The notes under the pieces are model-generated. The model was not told the DNA's origin, ran no database searches, and was given only the letters and a program-made list of their open reading frames with translations. This document shows, piece after piece, positions 22,941 to 34,200 of a stretch of 64,000 nt of DNA; position 1 is the first letter of the stretch; the number at the start of each line of letters is the position of its first letter. The DNA is from Aculops lycopersici (lineage: Eukaryota > Arthropoda > Arachnida > Trombidiformes > Eriophyidae). The translations under genes and the position numbers were made by a program. Where the stretch lies: positions 2,643,187 through 2,707,186 of the forward strand of contig WNKI01000004.1 in assembly GCA_015350385.1 (NCBI GenBank), read 5' to 3'.

Positions 22941-25265
22941 ATGCGCTCGCCACTTTTGTATACAAAAAACCCAAACAACTTCAATGGATCTCTAGCGCCC
23001 AATTACGTTGTTGAAATGCTTGTGCCCAGACGGAAGGGCCAGCTGCTCAAGTTGTTGATCCTAGTTCCGCTTAGTCTCCTACTGGTTACTAGTATTTATT
23101 ATCAATTTTATTACGATCAATCAGCAAGCCAGCGGCCGCCGCCTGCGGCCGGCTCCTCTTCGCTAAGTTACGCTTCGCCCGAAGCCTTGCGCTGGGTGCA
23201 TGGGAGTTCCGGGTCTGGCCCAAATGATGTCGGGTTACATCATAGGATAAGCGACAATCAGAGTAACTCACTTAAGGATGGCGAAAATCGGAATTCGGAT
23301 GATGATATGATTGAAGCAAGACGGCCCCAAAACCAACACCACAGACTCAGGCCGTCGAGTCGGACGCGGCATCATGAATCACAGCAAGAGAAAACCTTGC
23401 ATCGAGAGCTACAAGACGATGCCGAATCACACTCAACTCAGACACAACAAGATCAATTCAACTCCATCGATCAAAGGGACAACCAGCAACTGGCCAGGGA
23501 GCGACCCAAAAATATTAACAGGTTGCTGCTGCTCACCGAATCGCCGGCAGCCGAAACCGGAAGCAATAAGGAGGAGACGCCTAGTCGCCTGTTGCAGCAA
23601 CACGATAGCAAGGACAAAGATAAGGATATGGAAACTCCCGACGAGTTGTTGAAGGAGGAGGAGGCCGATGCCCAGGATGCAGCTGTGATACCGGCGCCCA
23701 GCGAGCCAAATGGTCCCGGCGAATTGGGTCGGCCGGTGGTGTTGAAGAATCTCACAAAGGAGCAACAGAACTTGGTTAATGTTGGCTGGGATAACAATGC
23801 ATTTAATCAGTATGTTAGTGATATAATCTCCTTAAATCGTTCCCTACCAGACGTTAGGGATCCCCAGTGCAAACAAATCAAGTATCCGAATCCCCAGGTA
23901 TTGCCGCAAACAAGTGTTATTATATGCTTCCACAACGAAGCTTGGTCCGTATTACTTCGCACCGTTCACTCGATACTCAATCGCTCGCCAAAGCATCTAG
24001 TCAAGGAGATTATTTTGGTGGACGATTTCTCAAACAAAGCTCACCTTGGCCAGCAGCTGGATGATTATGTTAAACAACTAAAGGTGGTGAAGGTTGTGCG
24101 AGCAAGCAAGCGCGAGGGATTAATTAGGGCTCGTTTGTTGGGCGCACAGGTGGCCACTGCACCTGTGTTAACCTTTCTAGATTCCCATTGCGAGTGCGCA
24201 GAGGGTTGGCTGGAGCCACTGTTAACTCGCATTTACGAGGACCGTCGTGCTGTTGTGTGTCCTGTTATTGATGTTATTAGTGACAAAACATTCGAGTACC
24301 ACTACAAGGGCGACGCGAGCGCAATTAGTGTGGGCGGATTCGATTGGAATCTCCAGTTCAATTGGCACTCGATTCCGGAACGCGAAAAGAAGCGCAGAAA
24401 GCATCAAACGGACCCACTGAGGTCGCCAACAATGGCTGGCGGATTATTTAGTATTGATAAAAAATTCTTTGAACAACTTGGAACCTACGATTCGGGATTT
24501 GACATTTGGGGCGGCGAGAATTTGGAACTCTCGTTTAAGACTTGGATGTGCGGGGGAACATTGGAAATTTTGCCCTGTTCCCATGTTGGCCACGTGTTTC
24601 GCTCCCGTTCCCCTTACAAGTGGCGAACAGGTGTCAATGTTCTGAGGAGGAATAGTGTTCGTTTAGCGGAAGTTTGGATGGATGATTATAAAAAATATTA
24701 CTACGATAGGATTGGCCACGATTTGGGCGATTTCGGTGATGTAAGCGATCGTTTAAAACTGAGACGAAAGCTCCATTGCAAGCCATTCGAATACTTTGTC
24801 AAGGAAATCTATCCCGAACTCTTTATCCCCGGCGAGGCTGTCGCCTACGGCGAGGTCCGCAACGAGGCCGGCGGCGATATTAAAATGTGCCTCGACTCTT
24901 CGGCCCGCAAGAGCGATTTCCATAAACCGCTGGGCGTGTACCCCTGCCACGGATCTGGCGGAAACCAGTACTGGCTACTGAGTCGCGATGGGGAAATCCG
25001 TCGAGACGAAGCCTGCGTCGACTACGCCGGACACGAGGTTGTCCTCTTCCCCTGTCACGGATCAGGAGGCAACCAGCTGTGGTTTTATGATGACCTCACA
25101 ATGCAGGTTAGGCATAGCACCAGTGGCAGGTGTATGGAATTGGCGAGAGATAGGATTCGAATCCAAATGTCCGATTGTGACCCGACCATCGAGTCGCAGC
25201 GCTGGACATTTCAACATTATAACGCCACTCTGGCCGCCGCCTCGTCATTATCGCCACTAAACTAA
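22941..25265 (+). CDS. Polypeptide N-acetylgalactosaminyltransferase (GalNAc-T, GT27)
   Basis: 774-residue single-exon type II Golgi membrane enzyme that starts mucin-type O-glycosylation by transferring GalNAc from UDP-GalNAc to Ser/Thr. A short cytosolic tail is followed by one membrane segment at about residues 35-56. A long hydrophilic, Q/D/E-rich stem follows (about 60-310). The GT27 domain begins near TSVIICFHNEAWS, with the metal-binding DSH motif at D414-S-H416 and the Gal/GalNAc-T motif around WGGEN (523-527). A ricin-type beta-trefoil lectin domain (about 640-765) shows repeated QxW units (NQYW, NQLW, SQRW). Sequence around the active site is closest, from memory, to the GALNT1/13 and pgant5 group. 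The protein is longer than the usual ~560-630 because of the stem. A donor-like site near 22605 could belong to a 5' untranslated exon. Confidence 0.93.
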   Translation: MRSPLLYTKNPNNFNGSLAPNYVVEMLVPRRKGQLLKLLILVPLSLLLVTSIYYQFYYDQSASQRPPPAAGSSSLSYASPEALRWVHGSSGSGPNDVGLHHRISDNQSNSLKDGENRNSDDDMIEARRPQNQHHRLRPSSRTRHHESQQEKTLHRELQDDAESHSTQTQQDQFNSIDQRDNQQLARERPKNINRLLLLTESPAAETGSNKEETPSRLLQQHDSKDKDKDMETPDELLKEEEADAQDAAVIPAPSEPNGPGELGRPVVLKNLTKEQQNLVNVGWDNNAFNQYVSDIISLNRSLPDVRDPQCKQIKYPNPQVLPQTSVIICFHNEAWSVLLRTVHSILNRSPKHLVKEIILVDDFSNKAHLGQQLDDYVKQLKVVKVVRASKREGLIRARLLGAQVATAPVLTFLDSHCECAEGWLEPLLTRIYEDRRAVVCPVIDVISDKTFEYHYKGDASAISVGGFDWNLQFNWHSIPEREKKRRKHQTDPLRSPTMAGGLFSIDKKFFEQLGTYDSGFDIWGGENLELSFKTWMCGGTLEILPCSHVGHVFRSRSPYKWRTGVNVLRRNSVRLAEVWMDDYKKYYYDRIGHDLGDFGDVSDRLKLRRKLHCKPFEYFVKEIYPELFIPGEAVAYGEVRNEAGGDIKMCLDSSARKSDFHKPLGVYPCHGSGGNQYWLLSRDGEIRRDEACVDYAGHEVVLFPCHGSGGNQLWFYDDLTMQVRHSTSGRCMELARDRIRIQMSDCDPTIESQRWTFQHYNATLAAASSLSPLN

Positions 25266-26637
25266 TTTCTCTTCAAATTCCAATTCAACTTGCTCGCCGA
25301 CCAACTCGAGTCGAGCGACAGTTAGGTCGCTAGGTGCCTAGCGGCAGTCTGCGTTTGTGTCTGTGCTTCCACAGACAACGCAAACAGAGCAGACTGATGC
25401 TCGCGACATTAGGTCAGGATGACAATGGAAACAAAGCGCCCCACTAGCATCCACAATCATGATGACTACCCCCAAACGTAATGACGATTGTAACCTGTAA
25501 TTGGACTTTGGAACCACCAACACAAATATAAATACAAATACAAACAACAGTCACGATGACGACAATAGCAGCAGCCAAGTTATTTGTTGCCAGCAACTTG
25601 ATAATTGCAACCATACGCTCAATTCCTATAGAGACTAAAGGCCGCCGCCGCCACATACCAAACTGATCAATTGCACACCCTAAGCTCTGGATTCCTAAGC
25701 CACATGCCCAGTTGTGCCCTAGCGGTAACCTGTCCAAATCTGACGACCTCCATCTGAATCACCCCACACTCTCACCCAATGGACAGGAACGGAATTTACC
25801 ATCTCTCGCTCCTCAATTCAATATTCGAAACTACTACTACTACTAGTAATATTAGATTAAATAACACATATTGCCTGTGATTCAATACAAAAGCAAACAA
25901 GAAACAAAACGAAATAGTAGTCCCGATTCAAATTTGCACTACTATTATTGCCTAAAACACATTATATTCTATTATATTATATATTGATAATATTATACCT
26001 TCTATCAGACCGATTTGCGGAGCGAGCGACGTGCTAGAATCAATCAGTGAAATTGGATCTAATCATTGTGACTCCACCCCAATCGGCAAGAGTTATTTGG
26101 TCGATGCGAACTAGAAAACTACCGACGACCAGGGAGAAAAATTGACTTGACATGACGTAGTTTACCTGGACAAGTAAATTTGGTTAACACACTGCACATT
26201 TAGACAAGCGAATAAAATCGCCGACCTCGTCTGTTTAGATGGAAAAACTTGAACTTCTGTGTCTCCTAAGTGGTAATTTTCAAGTTTCCTCTTCTTCTTT
26301 GCCTCTGAACTCGAAGCGAACTCACTACTTTCTCGTCATCATGGTTTCCCTTCGAGATCGATTTGTACCGTCATTCAAAGTTGCCGCTGAGATACTGATC
26401 GATGATATGACCTTGTGACGTCGAGTTACATCCAAGACCGTTCGCGAGCTGCACGTGACGTAACAACCAGCGGGCAGTTTGGATTGCTCTTCTTCAACAA
26501 GTGTCAACTTTCATTTCAACTTGGTTATAGATCCATTCATTTTATTTAATTTATTCACCCATCCAGACAATCTCATTACACTAAATCAAACTAACTTTAA
26601 CCCCACTAAACCCACTAACCAACACGACAAAACCATC
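25266..26637. other. 1.4-kb spacer without a supportable gene
   Basis: AT-richer sequence after the GalNAc-transferase stop, probably its 3' untranslated region at first, then the promoter region of the transposase-derived gene. An in-frame extension upstream of 26638 begins with TTG and has no domain, so I do not count it as coding. No terminal inverted repeat matching the 3' side of the transposase-derived gene was seen here. Confidence 0.5.
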
Positions 26638-27753
26638 ATGGTGTTCGACTTCGAAGATCTCAAGAAACAGGCCGCTCGTCATCGACCTACCATGAGCTTG
26701 AAGATGCTCAAAGACAGTAAATTTCAACGGGAGGTTGAGTATATCCTCAGAGAAGTTACCCTTTATTCTTACGAGATGAACAGGGAAGCACTGTACATAT
26801 CGCATTTTTATAAAGAGCCAAGATGGGATATATCAATCAAAGATAATCACAAAAACAAGAGAGCATCGTTTTGCAAGGCGGTACTGCAATTAATTAAAGA
26901 TGGCAAACTGAATCCGGATGATATAATTTTCACTGACCAATCGGTGGCCAAATTTGAGCTCAAGTCCAACAATCAAATCACCCAGAGTATGATGCTGCGA
27001 CCTAAGAAGGTGCGCATTTTTATGGCAGTCCACAAGAAAGCCGGATTCATTGGTCCCCTTTACCTAGAAAAGGTGACTTATCCAGAAAAGCTGTCGATGA
27101 CTCCGAAGGAATATAGAGAATTTTTAGACAAGGTTGTGATACCTGAATTCAAGGAACGATTAGAGCCCGAGGAGTTTAATCGCGCTTGGTGGCAACAGGA
27201 TGGCATATCAACTGACATCATCAAGTCACCTGAAGTGATACTATACTTGAAAACTCTCTTCTCTGACCGACTTTTATCAGAAAAATCTGGGCTCCCCTAT
27301 GCGCTGCCACCGGAGAGTCCTGATTTAAGTCTATTAGACTACTTCATTTGGACCTTCATCAAGAGCACCATTGAATTCAAGAATCCCAAGGAGCCGGAAA
27401 ATTTTGTTATCTTTATCAACAGGGGATTCGAACTTTTATCGATCAAGTATAGAGATCACCTAGATCATGCCTACGATGATTTCCTCAAGCGACTGACTAT
27501 TTGTGACGAGCGCAGGGGAAGGCACTTTGAGCACATCATTGGCTACTGGAAGAAAGAAAAGGGTATTCCAGATACCTGTAAGATTTGCGAGAAGCCTCAC
27601 AAGTGCCCCTGCGAGGGCTGCAACAGAGAGTGCGAGGATTATTGGGACGACGATGTTGGAAATCAGATGACTCCATTCTTGGATATCAATGATCCGGATG
27701 TGATCAAAGAGCTTTTAGAGGAAGAAAGGGAAGCCCTGGAGAGTGCAGAATAA
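26638..27753 (+). CDS. Mariner/Tc1-like DDE transposase-derived protein, possibly domesticated
   Basis: 371 residues from an ATG with good context (ATCATGG). The middle is a clear IS630/Tc1/mariner DDE domain. FTDQS carries D100. A beta-rich FMAVHKKAGFIGPLYLE segment follows. WWQQDG carries D188, where mariners read QQDGAPAH. PPESPDLSLLDYFIW carries D229. The triad is therefore intact, with 40 residues between the last two Asp. Residues 20-95 look like the second helix-turn-helix plus linker, and the first helix-turn-helix of full transposases (about 345 residues) is absent. The C-terminus is unusual: six Cys and a His at 314-332, then an acidic tail. The frame has no stops or shifts, and I see no terminal inverted repeats nearby. 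An intact frame without element ends suggests a co-opted gene. A recently degraded element with lost ends is the alternative. Confidence 0.8.
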   Translation: MVFDFEDLKKQAARHRPTMSLKMLKDSKFQREVEYILREVTLYSYEMNREALYISHFYKEPRWDISIKDNHKNKRASFCKAVLQLIKDGKLNPDDIIFTDQSVAKFELKSNNQITQSMMLRPKKVRIFMAVHKKAGFIGPLYLEKVTYPEKLSMTPKEYREFLDKVVIPEFKERLEPEEFNRAWWQQDGISTDIIKSPEVILYLKTLFSDRLLSEKSGLPYALPPESPDLSLLDYFIWTFIKSTIEFKNPKEPENFVIFINRGFELLSIKYRDHLDHAYDDFLKRLTICDERRGRHFEHIIGYWKKEKGIPDTCKICEKPHKCPCEGCNRECEDYWDDDVGNQMTPFLDINDPDVIKELLEEEREALESAE

Positions 27754-27918
27754 TGAAAAAGAATTCTAGGGCAAAGAGAGTTTGACGAGCAATTAATGAT
27801 ATGCAAACAGTAAACCAATAACGATTTGTTCATGTGATTTGATCTTCATTTCAAGATTGTATCCTACTCAATAATGTCGTCGTCGTCGTTGTCTTACATT
27901 CTAACATTTGGTCATTCG

Positions 27919-30900
27919 TCAATTTGGTGTCACGTCTTGCCAGAAACTTGGGATCCAATGTTGTTCCGTTTCTATCTTGGTTATTTCCATTAGCAAATCC
28001 TGGTAAGCGCGCTCAACGTCGCTAACTGGAATAACCAAATCCAGGTATGGCAGGTAATGCTCCTCAATGGTTTGCACCTCAGCCAATATGGCCTTGATGT
28101 TTTCCTCAATATTTGACTTGGGAGGCGAGAATTGGCTGACCAAATTGCGCAACTTTTCCGGATGATCGTCGCATGGTTTTATAAACACAAAGAACGGCTT
28201 CAACTCGCTTCCAGCTCGCCCTTGTCTAAAGTTGAATATCGACGGCGTATTGACTAAATGGATACAAGTTTTCTTTGACCTAACAACCTCTTTCATTGCC
28301 TCAAATGAGGTGCCATAGTATTGATTCTGATATTGGCCGCACTCAATAAATTTGCCCGCCTTCATGTCGGCCTCAAATTGAGCTCGAGTAACAAAGTGAA
28401 AATCGACTCCATTTCTCTCATGATCTTGGCGAGGCTTAGAGGTGTGTGATATGGCACTTGCAAACCTAGTGGTATCTTGCAACAATTTTGCAACAATCTC
28501 ACGTTGGCCAATCATTTTGGGACCAACTAAAATGATGGGCCGCTTCCTATACTTGATAGGATAATACAAACTAACCTCCTCGTAGTAGATTGTTTCCTCT
28601 GGTCCAAATGGTGGAATAACTTGCTTCTTTTGGCGTCTCGGCGTCGAGCCCTTCGGGCAATTGAGCCAGGATAGCGACGACATTAGATTCTTCTTCTCGT
28701 GTTTATAATGGGCACTAGTCACATCAGAGTGATCAAAATTCTTCTCCAATTGCTTGAGTAGATTTACCGATGGAATTAGACCAGCCAAACGGGCATCGCT
28801 ATCACTTTCCCTATGAGCTTGCCACCATTTTGGATCGCTACGATCAACAATGGTTAATATTTCACCTCTCTCAAAGGATAAGCCTAACTCTTTGCACGGA
28901 ATCAAAGAGTTTGGTTCAAATTGATCGGCGTCAAAGTTGAAAAAGGCGCGAACAAATGTATTCTCCTGAGGATTTCGGTAGGTTGGTTTGTTGTAACTTC
29001 TAATATTGATCTTGAAGGTGAGTGTTCCGTTCATTTGCTCTAGTATATTGACAACTTCATTCACGTCTTTGCCTCTCATAGGGATGCCATTAACTTCGGC
29101 AATCTCATCACCTTCATGCAATAAACCCGATCGGTAGGCATCACCGCCGCAAACAATCCTGCCAATAACAACTCTATCCTCGTCGTTCTTGATGGTTGCG
29201 CCCAAAGCACGTGTTGAGTCTCGTTCAATATGGACAATCTTGGTGCAAGCGCCGTCGTTGGGATCAATGTCGGTCATAGGATGCAAGCTATTCTGATACA
29301 AGTTGTTCTCAATATCCAGCTGAACTTGATGATCCGCTTGGTACTCATAATCTTGGAGTTGTTGCTGCTGGTATGGCATATTACCTACTTGATTTATCAT
29401 ACCACCGCCACCAGGACCATTGGCAAACGGGACATATCTTGGTGGTTGTTGAATGTGATTTTGGAATGATTGAAGTGATTGTTGTTGCTGGTTTTGGTGT
29501 TGATTATTGAAGATAACATTGTTGCCATCGAATAGCAGTTGCTCTTGTGCATTGGCTGCTTGTGGAGAAGGTGGCCGCGACAACTTGGCAAACTCAAACG
29601 ATTGTACTATACGGTCGAATGCTGAACAAACTCCGTCGATTTCATGTTTACATAAGATGCACAATAACTCGGCCATATCATTTGTCATCTCCTCGTCGCG
29701 CAACATCACCGCGACCGACTGGAGCAAATCGGATACCTTGTAGCTCACTGGCTCGCCATTGGCTTGATTAAAAGCATGGCTCGAAGTCAGATTTGGAATG
29801 CGAAATTGTTTGTTGTGCGTTTGAACAATTGTATTGTAGATCGAGAGCAACTTGGCAAACTTGGCATCTCCAGCAACATCGCTGAACTCTCCATTTAGGT
29901 TTCGTTGTAACCTGTTGTAGATGGAGCAGAGATCTGGCATTGTTTGTTTCATCTTGAGTTCTTGTTTGGCTTGATTTGCAGCGGCTTGTTGTTGAGCAAC
30001 CAGGGCTGCATTGTTGTAATTGTTGTTACTATTTGGCGAGGCATGATTATTACCTGCTCCACCGCCACCCAAAGCGGTCATTGGAACACCATCCTCTTCG
30101 TTCAATTCAAACGCCTGGTTCACTGCCGGTTGCATCTGACCGACTGGATACTGGCCATTGGCGCCACCGCCACGTGACTTCTCCAGCTGCTTCAACTTAA
30201 TACTACTCCTCAGGCTGCTATTGTGGGTAACCAAATTTGAGGCTGCACTTTGAGCTATTGGCGGCAATTGAGGTTGTTGTTGGAATTGATGCTGTGGTTG
30301 TTGTTGTTGACTGGAATTATTGTTGTTGTAATGTGGCAATGTGGTTGCTTGTTGGTGTTGCGATGCTGATTGATTTGGATTGTTGAATGTTGTTTGACAC
30401 GATGAGCTGCTATTCAATGGCATCGGTGGTGAGACTTGTCGGTGTGGCTTTGGTGGTGGGTAACGCGGCGATTGCTTTGCAATTCCAACAAACGAGTCAG
30501 GTACATCTACCGGCAACTCACGGTGCTTCGATTGTTGCTTAATATTGTTGTTGCTCTGATTGGAATTGGCATATCTCTGTTGTTGTTGCTGCTGCTGCTG
30601 GCGGTATAGATGAGCCGCATTGAGGTTCATTTGGTGCTGTTGTGGAGATTGTGGTTGCAGGGGTAGTGGTTGATGGCCAATCCCAGCGGCTAACATTTGT
30701 TGATTGATAAACGCTCCATTACCATTGGCCGCCGCGACTGCCTGCTGATTGGTGGCAGCCGCATTGTTTAACTCTAACATTTCCATCTTGTGGGTTAATT
30801 TAGCTAGATCCTCGCGACTGGATAAAATATTTGATATCTTGAAGAATCTCTCAAGTTGCTGCTGAGCGTCGGTGCCAATCACGAAAACATCTAGTAAATT

Positions 30901-30999
30901 GGGTGCTTTGCTGTTACTATTGTTGTTACCAGACTTGCTAATCTGTGAGATTGATTGTGCTCTTTTAACTCTAAGGCTAATATTCTTCACTTTGATGCA
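27919..30999 (-). CDS. sdt: Stardust/PALS1 (MPP5) MAGUK scaffold, main exon (exon 3)
   Basis: This exon encodes most of an apical polarity scaffold of the Crumbs complex. It has no nearby ATG. It begins after a CAG acceptor at 31000-31002, and its first codons (Cys-Ile-Lys-Val-Lys-Asn-Ile-Ser-Leu) complete the last strand of the PDZ-like segment in exon 2, in phase. In the joined 1,084-residue protein a long Q/N-rich linker is followed by an L27 region (about 420-530). The Crumbs-binding PDZ (about 644-724) has ALGATIKN and LLHEGDEIAEVNGI. The SH3 lies at about 738-801 (LGLSFERGEIL). The guanylate-kinase-like domain runs from about 876 to the end (RPIILVGPK; GKFIECGQYQNQYYGTS). The order L27-PDZ-SH3-GuK is diagnostic of the MPP/PALS family, and the PDZ and SH3 text is closest to PALS1. 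Convergent with the transposase-derived gene, 165 bp apart. Confidence 0.92.
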   Translation of the reverse strand, partial: CIKVKNISLRVKRAQSISQISKSGNNNSNSKAPNLLDVFVIGTDAQQQLERFFKISNILSSREDLAKLTHKMEMLELNNAAATNQQAVAAANGNGAFINQQMLAAGIGHQPLPLQPQSPQQHQMNLNAAHLYRQQQQQQQQRYANSNQSNNNIKQQSKHRELPVDVPDSFVGIAKQSPRYPPPKPHRQVSPPMPLNSSSSCQTTFNNPNQSASQHQQATTLPHYNNNNSSQQQQPQHQFQQQPQLPPIAQSAASNLVTHNSSLRSSIKLKQLEKSRGGGANGQYPVGQMQPAVNQAFELNEEDGVPMTALGGGGAGNNHASPNSNNNYNNAALVAQQQAAANQAKQELKMKQTMPDLCSIYNRLQRNLNGEFSDVAGDAKFAKLLSIYNTIVQTHNKQFRIPNLTSSHAFNQANGEPVSYKVSDLLQSVAVMLRDEEMTNDMAELLCILCKHEIDGVCSAFDRIVQSFEFAKLSRPPSPQAANAQEQLLFDGNNVIFNNQHQNQQQQSLQSFQNHIQQPPRYVPFANGPGGGGMINQVGNMPYQQQQLQDYEYQADHQVQLDIENNLYQNSLHPMTDIDPNDGACTKIVHIERDSTRALGATIKNDEDRVVIGRIVCGGDAYRSGLLHEGDEIAEVNGIPMRGKDVNEVVNILEQMNGTLTFKINIRSYNKPTYRNPQENTFVRAFFNFDADQFEPNSLIPCKELGLSFERGEILTIVDRSDPKWWQAHRESDSDARLAGLIPSVNLLKQLEKNFDHSDVTSAHYKHEKKNLMSSLSWLNCPKGSTPRRQKKQVIPPFGPEETIYYEEVSLYYPIKYRKRPIILVGPKMIGQREIVAKLLQDTTRFASAISHTSKPRQDHERNGVDFHFVTRAQFEADMKAGKFIECGQYQNQYYGTSFEAMKEVVRSKKTCIHLVNTPSIFNFRQGRAGSELKPFFVFIKPCDDHPEKLRNLVSQFSPPKSNIEENIKAILAEVQTIEEHYLPYLDLVIPVSDVERAYQDLLMEITKIETEQHWIPSFWQDVTPN

Positions 31000-31217
31000 C
31001 TGATTACGTTGTATTATGTTGTTTCGTTTAGGAATATTAAATATATCAAATTTGAATGGTCAATAGTTGGTGCAATTTTTGGTTTTGTGGTGATTCATTA
31101 GGATAGCAATAACAATGGGAGAGATTTCAAGTATTTATGGAGTTTCCAAGTTGGCAATTTGTAATTTTGTGTGATTATAAGTAGGGACAACAATTGGTTG
31201 ATTAGTTGGTGGCGCAA

Positions 31218-31245
31218 TAATAATAATAATAATAATAATAATAAG
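31218..31245. repeat. (AAT)n microsatellite
   Basis: About nine AAT units inside the large stardust intron. Confidence 0.85.
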
Positions 31246-34200
31246 TAGTAATGGTAAGTAGTAATAATGATATAACAATTAGTTGTCGTCGTGATTCAAA
31301 AACATTTGTTCTCCTTGTCTCTTTATCTCAATCTAATGAGATTGCAACTCTAGAATTAACTCAACTTTCGCCCAAGGTCATGTTGGTGGTGCTATAAAAC
31401 AGGTTGCTCTTGCTTGAATGCAACCATATTTTACAATTATAAATTTAAGACAAATCCATTTGTTGTTGTTGTTTCGAAGTATGGAATTGTAATAATAATA
31501 ATATTATTATTGATATTAAAAACGGCAACGGATGTAGTCAAGTTGGGCCAATGGAGTAGAGCAAGTGGCCGCACTATTTCAATGCAATGCGATGCAAAAT
31601 GCGCTTCCGAACAAGACAATTCCAATGGTGTTATTGTTCAACCAATTTTCGGCAACCACCATTGGAATTTCGCTTCTCTCTTTAGCTCGCACAACACAAG
31701 AGAGCGGCACTACCGTAAGGAAGCGACGACCGCCACAGTGAAGCCGAGTAAAGTTAACATGCTAACCAATGGGATCCCATCTACTCTTCTCTCTTAAAAA
31801 AGTTGTTCTGTCAAGAGCTTTGCACTTTGTGTTGTCGAACGCAGCTAACAAGGTGGTTGGCTGACTCAATGCAAAGCGCGCTTCTGTGCACAGGTTGTTG
31901 CTCGGCGCGCAGTGCAAGTTTAACGCGAAGCCAATAATGCAGTGAAGGAGAAGAAGTTCTTTGCGCTATTTACGCTGCTCGTGCACAATTTGGCCAAACT
32001 CGACCAATCTGCGCACTTCTTGCACAATCTGGAGCATCTGCGCCACCGGCGTTGCCATTGCTACTATCCCAGTCCGTCGTGCACCACAACGACTAGCGTC
32101 CGGTGCGTATCCTGCGCTCTCATTGTGCCATCTCGCAGCCCACAACTTCACCTGCCAAACTAGCGGCCGGCAAGTGGTCAGCGGAGTAGCGGTAGAGGCA
32201 GCGTTCACCGCAATGCAATAAAAACAACCAGAGCAGCAAGTGGTCCTCCTCTCTTCTCATTTCTGCATGTCTCATTGCAGTTTTGAAGTTGCAAAGCGAG
32301 ATGAGATGGCCGCAAGTTCCGATGAAACGAGACAGGTATTTTTGAGCTTTCCCTTTGCGTTAGTGACAAGCAGACTAGAATGGACATTGAGTCGAAATTG
32401 CATCGCATTGAATGGCAACTTTAGGGGACTTTTGGGAGCACAAGCGAGGCAATGGCATCAATTGAGATAGAGGAGAAGGGGAAGGGAAACAGGTGGGCTG
32501 GTGCGGAAACAAGGAGGTTGTTTCGTGTAATTTCAACAACAGAAAAGAAGTAGAAAGAATGCAACCCCAAAAACTCGATGACTCATCTGGCGCAAGCATG
32601 AGAGATGACTAGCCTTAGAAAGTTGGCTAACTTCGCTTGACCACAAGACTTTTTTCTCCAGACTCCAGACTTGGACACTTGCAAGCAAATGAAGTTTACC
32701 TGGCCGAGTGAAAGCATAAGTTGTCTCACATACAAGCGGCCAACTCGTTAGGAACTAGGCAAAACACAAAAGGATCGGATGTCCATTCTCCCAACCAGTG
32801 CTCCAGTTCCTTTTCATTTCTTTGATTCGCTCCAATTGAGTCGGCGGATGGCAAGTATAAGGTAGACTTGCCATCTGGACTAAGGGAGCAATCATCTCGC
32901 GTCCACCGGATTCACCAAGCTCGAGAGCAGGTGGTTTTGCGCAACTTGCTGGGCCAACGGTGATGACGGCTCCACTCGGTTGTGGCTTGGTTGGCTGGTT
33001 GGTTGATTGGTAGAGAGGTCAGGTCTTTCAGGTATTGGGGCCAGGTAGATGGTGGGGCTAGAGGGAAGAGAGTCTGGCGATGAGTCTTATGGAGTTTGGC
33101 GCCAGATTCTCAATGGCGGCGGCCGTTGCAACGAGATGGTTGCAGGTGAAGTGCGGTCCACTGTGAACTATTGGTTTGGACTCTATCAATTCGTTACGAG
33201 ACATTGCAACTAGCTGGCTGGCTTGTGAGCGAGCCAACGAGTTGCAGAAGGCATACCGATGCATCGGGAGTTAACCGGTATGCTCTTTGGTGGCCAAAAC
33301 CGGAAGCGGCGAGCGTGTAGCGGAGTCACCGCGTAGCCAGTTGGTGCAAGATGGAGGGGAAACTTACGACTCGCTGGGCCAGAAAATGGCGTAAATGGCT
33401 GGTGGATTTGGACTGCGCTTATTCTACGTTGCGTTAAGTACGTTTGGACAACCATTAGGCGATGCAAGCTTGCCACAAAATGGAATGCGAATGTACCACC
33501 AGACTCCTCTTTTACTTCTTGCCAAGGTTTACTTTCTCCCATGGCACTAAACTTATCTCTCGCTTCCTATTTGCCTATTCGCCTTGGCTACTTTAGCCTT
33601 CGGGTTTTCCCTCGCTGGCTCGAAGAAGCAGCGGGCATCCAGGACGCTAGCTGATAAATGGCTAGTAGACTAGGACTAGCGAGTGGCTGACTAAAACACT
33701 GAAACTTGAGTTGTCAAGCGGCTAAAGTTTGCAAAAGATTCCACCATAAACGACAACTAAAATGTGACTTGGGATGCAAGGAGAGGCAATCAGCGGAAGT
33801 GGGCGAGATTGTTACCGAGGCCAAAGAAGCTGGAGAGTTTATTCGGTGGCTCCTATTATATGTCGAACATCAGTGGATGTCCACTTATTTGCGGCACCTC
33901 CGCCACTCGAGACTTGAACTACTCGACCACCAGATGCTCGTTTGTACGAGATGACTTTTAGTTTCTTGTCCCAAACTCTTTCGCTCTTTTGAGTTTTGTT
34001 ACGCTATTGTTCCACCGAAACTAGCAAGTTTTGGGCGGGGATAATATTTAGGCGTGTGCGAGACCTGTAAGTATATTTCGTCCCCCTTTTTATCCATCCC
34101 TCCGAGTCGACTAATCGTCTGCGGAAGCTGTTTAAATTTACGGCCCTCTCTACTTGATTTGACGGCAGAGTGGGAGCATCGCAAATGCAGCTAACCGACT

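Noticed and set aside
26479..26637. 53-codon upstream extension of the transposase-derived frame
   Set aside because: It would start at TTG, is rich in Asn/Phe/Pro, and carries no helix-turn-helix. The ATG at 26638 has better context.
33371..33542. Minus-strand frame ending at a GTAAGTT donor (possible alternative stardust exon)
   Set aside because: It has an ATG and donor but no homology, and the phase gives no support over the exon pair at 36.9 and 38.7 kb. Left as a note only.
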